Shown here piece by piece: positions 61,641 to 64,000 of a stretch of 64,000 bases of DNA (position 1 is the stretch's first letter; each line of letters opens with the position of its first letter). The DNA is from Apostichopus japonicus (Eukaryota; Echinodermata; Holothuroidea; Aspidochirotida; Stichopodidae): contig NC_092574.1 in NCBI RefSeq assembly GCF_037975245.1, positions 5,820,713 to 5,884,712 of the forward strand, written 5' to 3'. The notes under the pieces were generated by a model. The model was not told the DNA's origin and made no database searches. It saw only the letters and a program-made list of their open reading frames with translations. Made by a program: the position numbers and the translations under genes.

Positions 61641-64000
61641 TGCCTGTCTATTTGTGAAGATTGAATCATGGGAATTTTCGTCCATATCATAATATTATTT
61701 CAATGTACAACGGTTAACCTGGTTTATAAGTTTAATTCCAACAAATGTGGTTTGGATGCACAAAGACAAGAAAATAAATTGCATTTGAAAGAGGGAGAGT
61801 TACTCGCTGTCATGGTTATGATCAGGTTATGCTCATTCTAATAGTGCTGTGTGGTTCAGACTTTAGGATTTCCAGAGTGATCAATTCTATGTTTACACTA
61901 CATAGCTATGTACTCAAAAATTTGGGTGACTGATGTTTTGCTCAATGGAATTTACATGTGTTGTTTAATAACATCCGAAAACATTTGAACCAGATATATT
62001 AAGTATATTCTCCTTGAACTTACGGATTACTTTCTTTTATATATATACATGTTTAAACAGCATAATTGGCTGTCAGTGAATTAATGGTTCTGTAGAGCTG
62101 ACTGAGTGCTTTCTTGGTGTCCGTTAGATAACCTTAGGGATATGTTTGTGGTGTCCATTATGTCATCTCAGATGTATAGACCATCCTTAAAACTCAGCCC
62201 TGACTTTACTGTACAATACAGTATTATTTGAATTCCAATCAAATGGTAGCTCTCAAATTTACTGAACATTACATAATAAGTTGAATTTCAATCAAATGGT
62301 TGTGGTAACTAATAATAAAAAATGTAAATCTTTACATGTGAGTAGTGCTGTAGTTGTACCCTTGCTTATATGGAAAAATAAACTAATTATTGCAAATTGA
62401 CCAGTGCAATTGATTGCACATTTCCTCATGCAGGGAATTTATCCGGTATCCCATCGCCAATTTTGTTTGAAAAATGGTCAAATTGCTGTACTTGTAAGTC
62501 CAAATGTGCATAGCATTTCCTTTCCACAGAAACCATACCGTTTTATAAAGAAAGAAAATTCGGAGCCTTAAAAAAGACTGCTACAGGAAATTTGAAACTC
62601 TAAATTATTCCCTGTTATGGTCATGGGCCAAAATTAATTTTTAAAAAGGATTCCATTCTGTGATTCCCTCATGCCAAACTCAAAAGACGGTTGTATTTCT
62701 TTCCTGGGCCATGTCTGAGCCTGCATTCCACATTTTGTACACTGCCAAGAATCTGTGTGTGCCAAAAATCTGCATAGTCTGTTAACTGCTGTTTCCTTCC
62801 TTTTCTTCTGGATGGCAACTCACTCTGCGAAGTCAGATTTATCTGAGATTGGCCTCATATAGTCTTGGGTGCATACAAGACATGTATGTTATTTCCTGTC
62901 TGTCATCAGTTCAAAGAGAATGACCATCTCATGTATTATGGATCTTGCATATGATATAAACTTAAAGAAACGAATACCATCTTAAGTGATGAATTCTAGT
63001 GAAGTATCGTCTGGATAGGTCAAGAAAATTTTCCCTTGAAGTTACTGTAGTTGTACAGCCATTCATTCTATAAGTGGCAAATTGTGATTGTCTGCTAGTA
63101 CCGTTACTTTTTGAACATACTGTACCTTGAGCAGTTGTTTCAAGTTATTTAGGTCAATAATTGAGCTCCTTAGGTTCATATGAGATCAATTGACAACCAA
63201 TGAAAGAGCAATGCCCAGTTTCACCCCCCCCCTCCCTTCCATGCCCCTCCCTGCAAAATAACATTTTACATTTGTATAAAGATGAAGCTAGTCCTCTCTT
63301 CTCCTCTCTCCTACTGCTCTTACCCATCTACTTGGTCTGCAAATTGGTTACACTGCCTCCGTTTTCAACCCACATCTTTATCAACCCCAACTTTCTCCTT
63401 CTGAATCTCTTACACTCAATTGGTAAACAAAAAAAAAGACTTATTATCGGATTATTGCTCGCTGTCAAATTTACTGACTTAGATGACACTTGGTACCCCT
63501 GCAGCTATACAGGACAAAATACAAAATACCTACAGGAACATAATGTTGAATCTATGCATGAAGTGAAATAAATAAAAACAATAAGCATTGGCATAGTTCA
63601 TCAAAGTAATTGTTAGACACTGTGTAACAGGAAAGAGTCTCTAGCTGTGTGGAATGTTAGTTGTACGTTTACTGTATATAGATACCAATATGACACGTCG
63701 ATATCTTTATTCTTTAATTATTTTTTTGGGATTCTGGAGTATGTTGTTACATAAATGCTTTCCACCATCTCACTGAAGTCCTTAAATATATGTGTGTTCA
63801 TATACACAATACTAGGCTAAACTGCATTGTAGATCTTAAACTGATTTGGTGTGTGCGGCCCTATACATGTATGTTTCCTTCTCACCCCCAAAAAACTCAA
63901 AATAGTTTTTCTTCCCCCCCTTTTTTTTTTGACAAGGAGAGAAAGAAGTTGTGAGAATTTGCACCTGCTTCCTTGTTGATTTAATTTTGGTAAATGGAAA
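61641..64000. other. Right flank, no recognised gene
   Basis: AT-rich sequence with short C runs near 63225 and T runs near 63921. The longest open frame (63200-63571) has low-complexity composition and matches nothing I know. It could be a first intron of a gene extending beyond the window. Confidence 0.35.

Noticed and set aside
63200-63571. 123-codon open frame on the plus strand
   Set aside because: Low-complexity Pro/Ser/Leu-rich translation from C/T-rich DNA, no splice context and no family resemblance.

Overview
This is nuclear DNA from an invertebrate animal. The genes are intron-rich and conserved across animals, and the sequence between them is AT-rich and full of short interspersed elements, MITEs, minisatellites and long C or G runs. 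The frequent TAGGCCTA-like words and the secreted stand-alone LamG-type genes suggest an echinoderm, possibly a sea cucumber; that assignment is inference. No CRISPR, operon or other prokaryotic signal is present.

Gene layout: (1) TXNDC9 (thioredoxin-domain protein 9), minus strand, 2116-2932, two coding exons. (2) PPME1 (protein phosphatase methylesterase 1), plus strand, 4129-13374, thirteen coding exons, head-to-head with TXNDC9 across about 1.2 kb. Its second intron looks like a minor-spliceosome AT-AC intron. (3) A repeat-rich convergent intergenic region, 13.4-26.0 kb, with MITEs, a composite inverted/direct repeat and a 155-bp tandem array of tRNA-like units. (4) PGM2 (phosphoglucomutase-2 family), minus strand, 26045-45624, sixteen coding exons that join in frame to 601 codons. 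Its introns carry SINEs, LINE fragments, a complete hAT-type element with target-site duplication, and minisatellites. (5) Two same-strand paralogous genes for secreted LamG/concanavalin-A-like proteins, 49458-50985 and 54424-55774. (6) From 55.8 kb to the end no coding gene is recognised, only MITEs and a possible promoter near 61.5 kb.

The genes do not form a pathway. TXNDC9 and PPME1 may share a bidirectional promoter, and the LamG pair is a local duplication. The most unusual signals are the array of about 18 tRNA-like units with matches to the internal Pol III A and B boxes, the AT-AC intron, and several tandem repeats that contain or abut real exon/intron boundaries of PPME1 and PGM2. 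All exon models were assembled by eye from reading frame, splice sites, phase agreement and similarity to known family members; no alignment or search was run.
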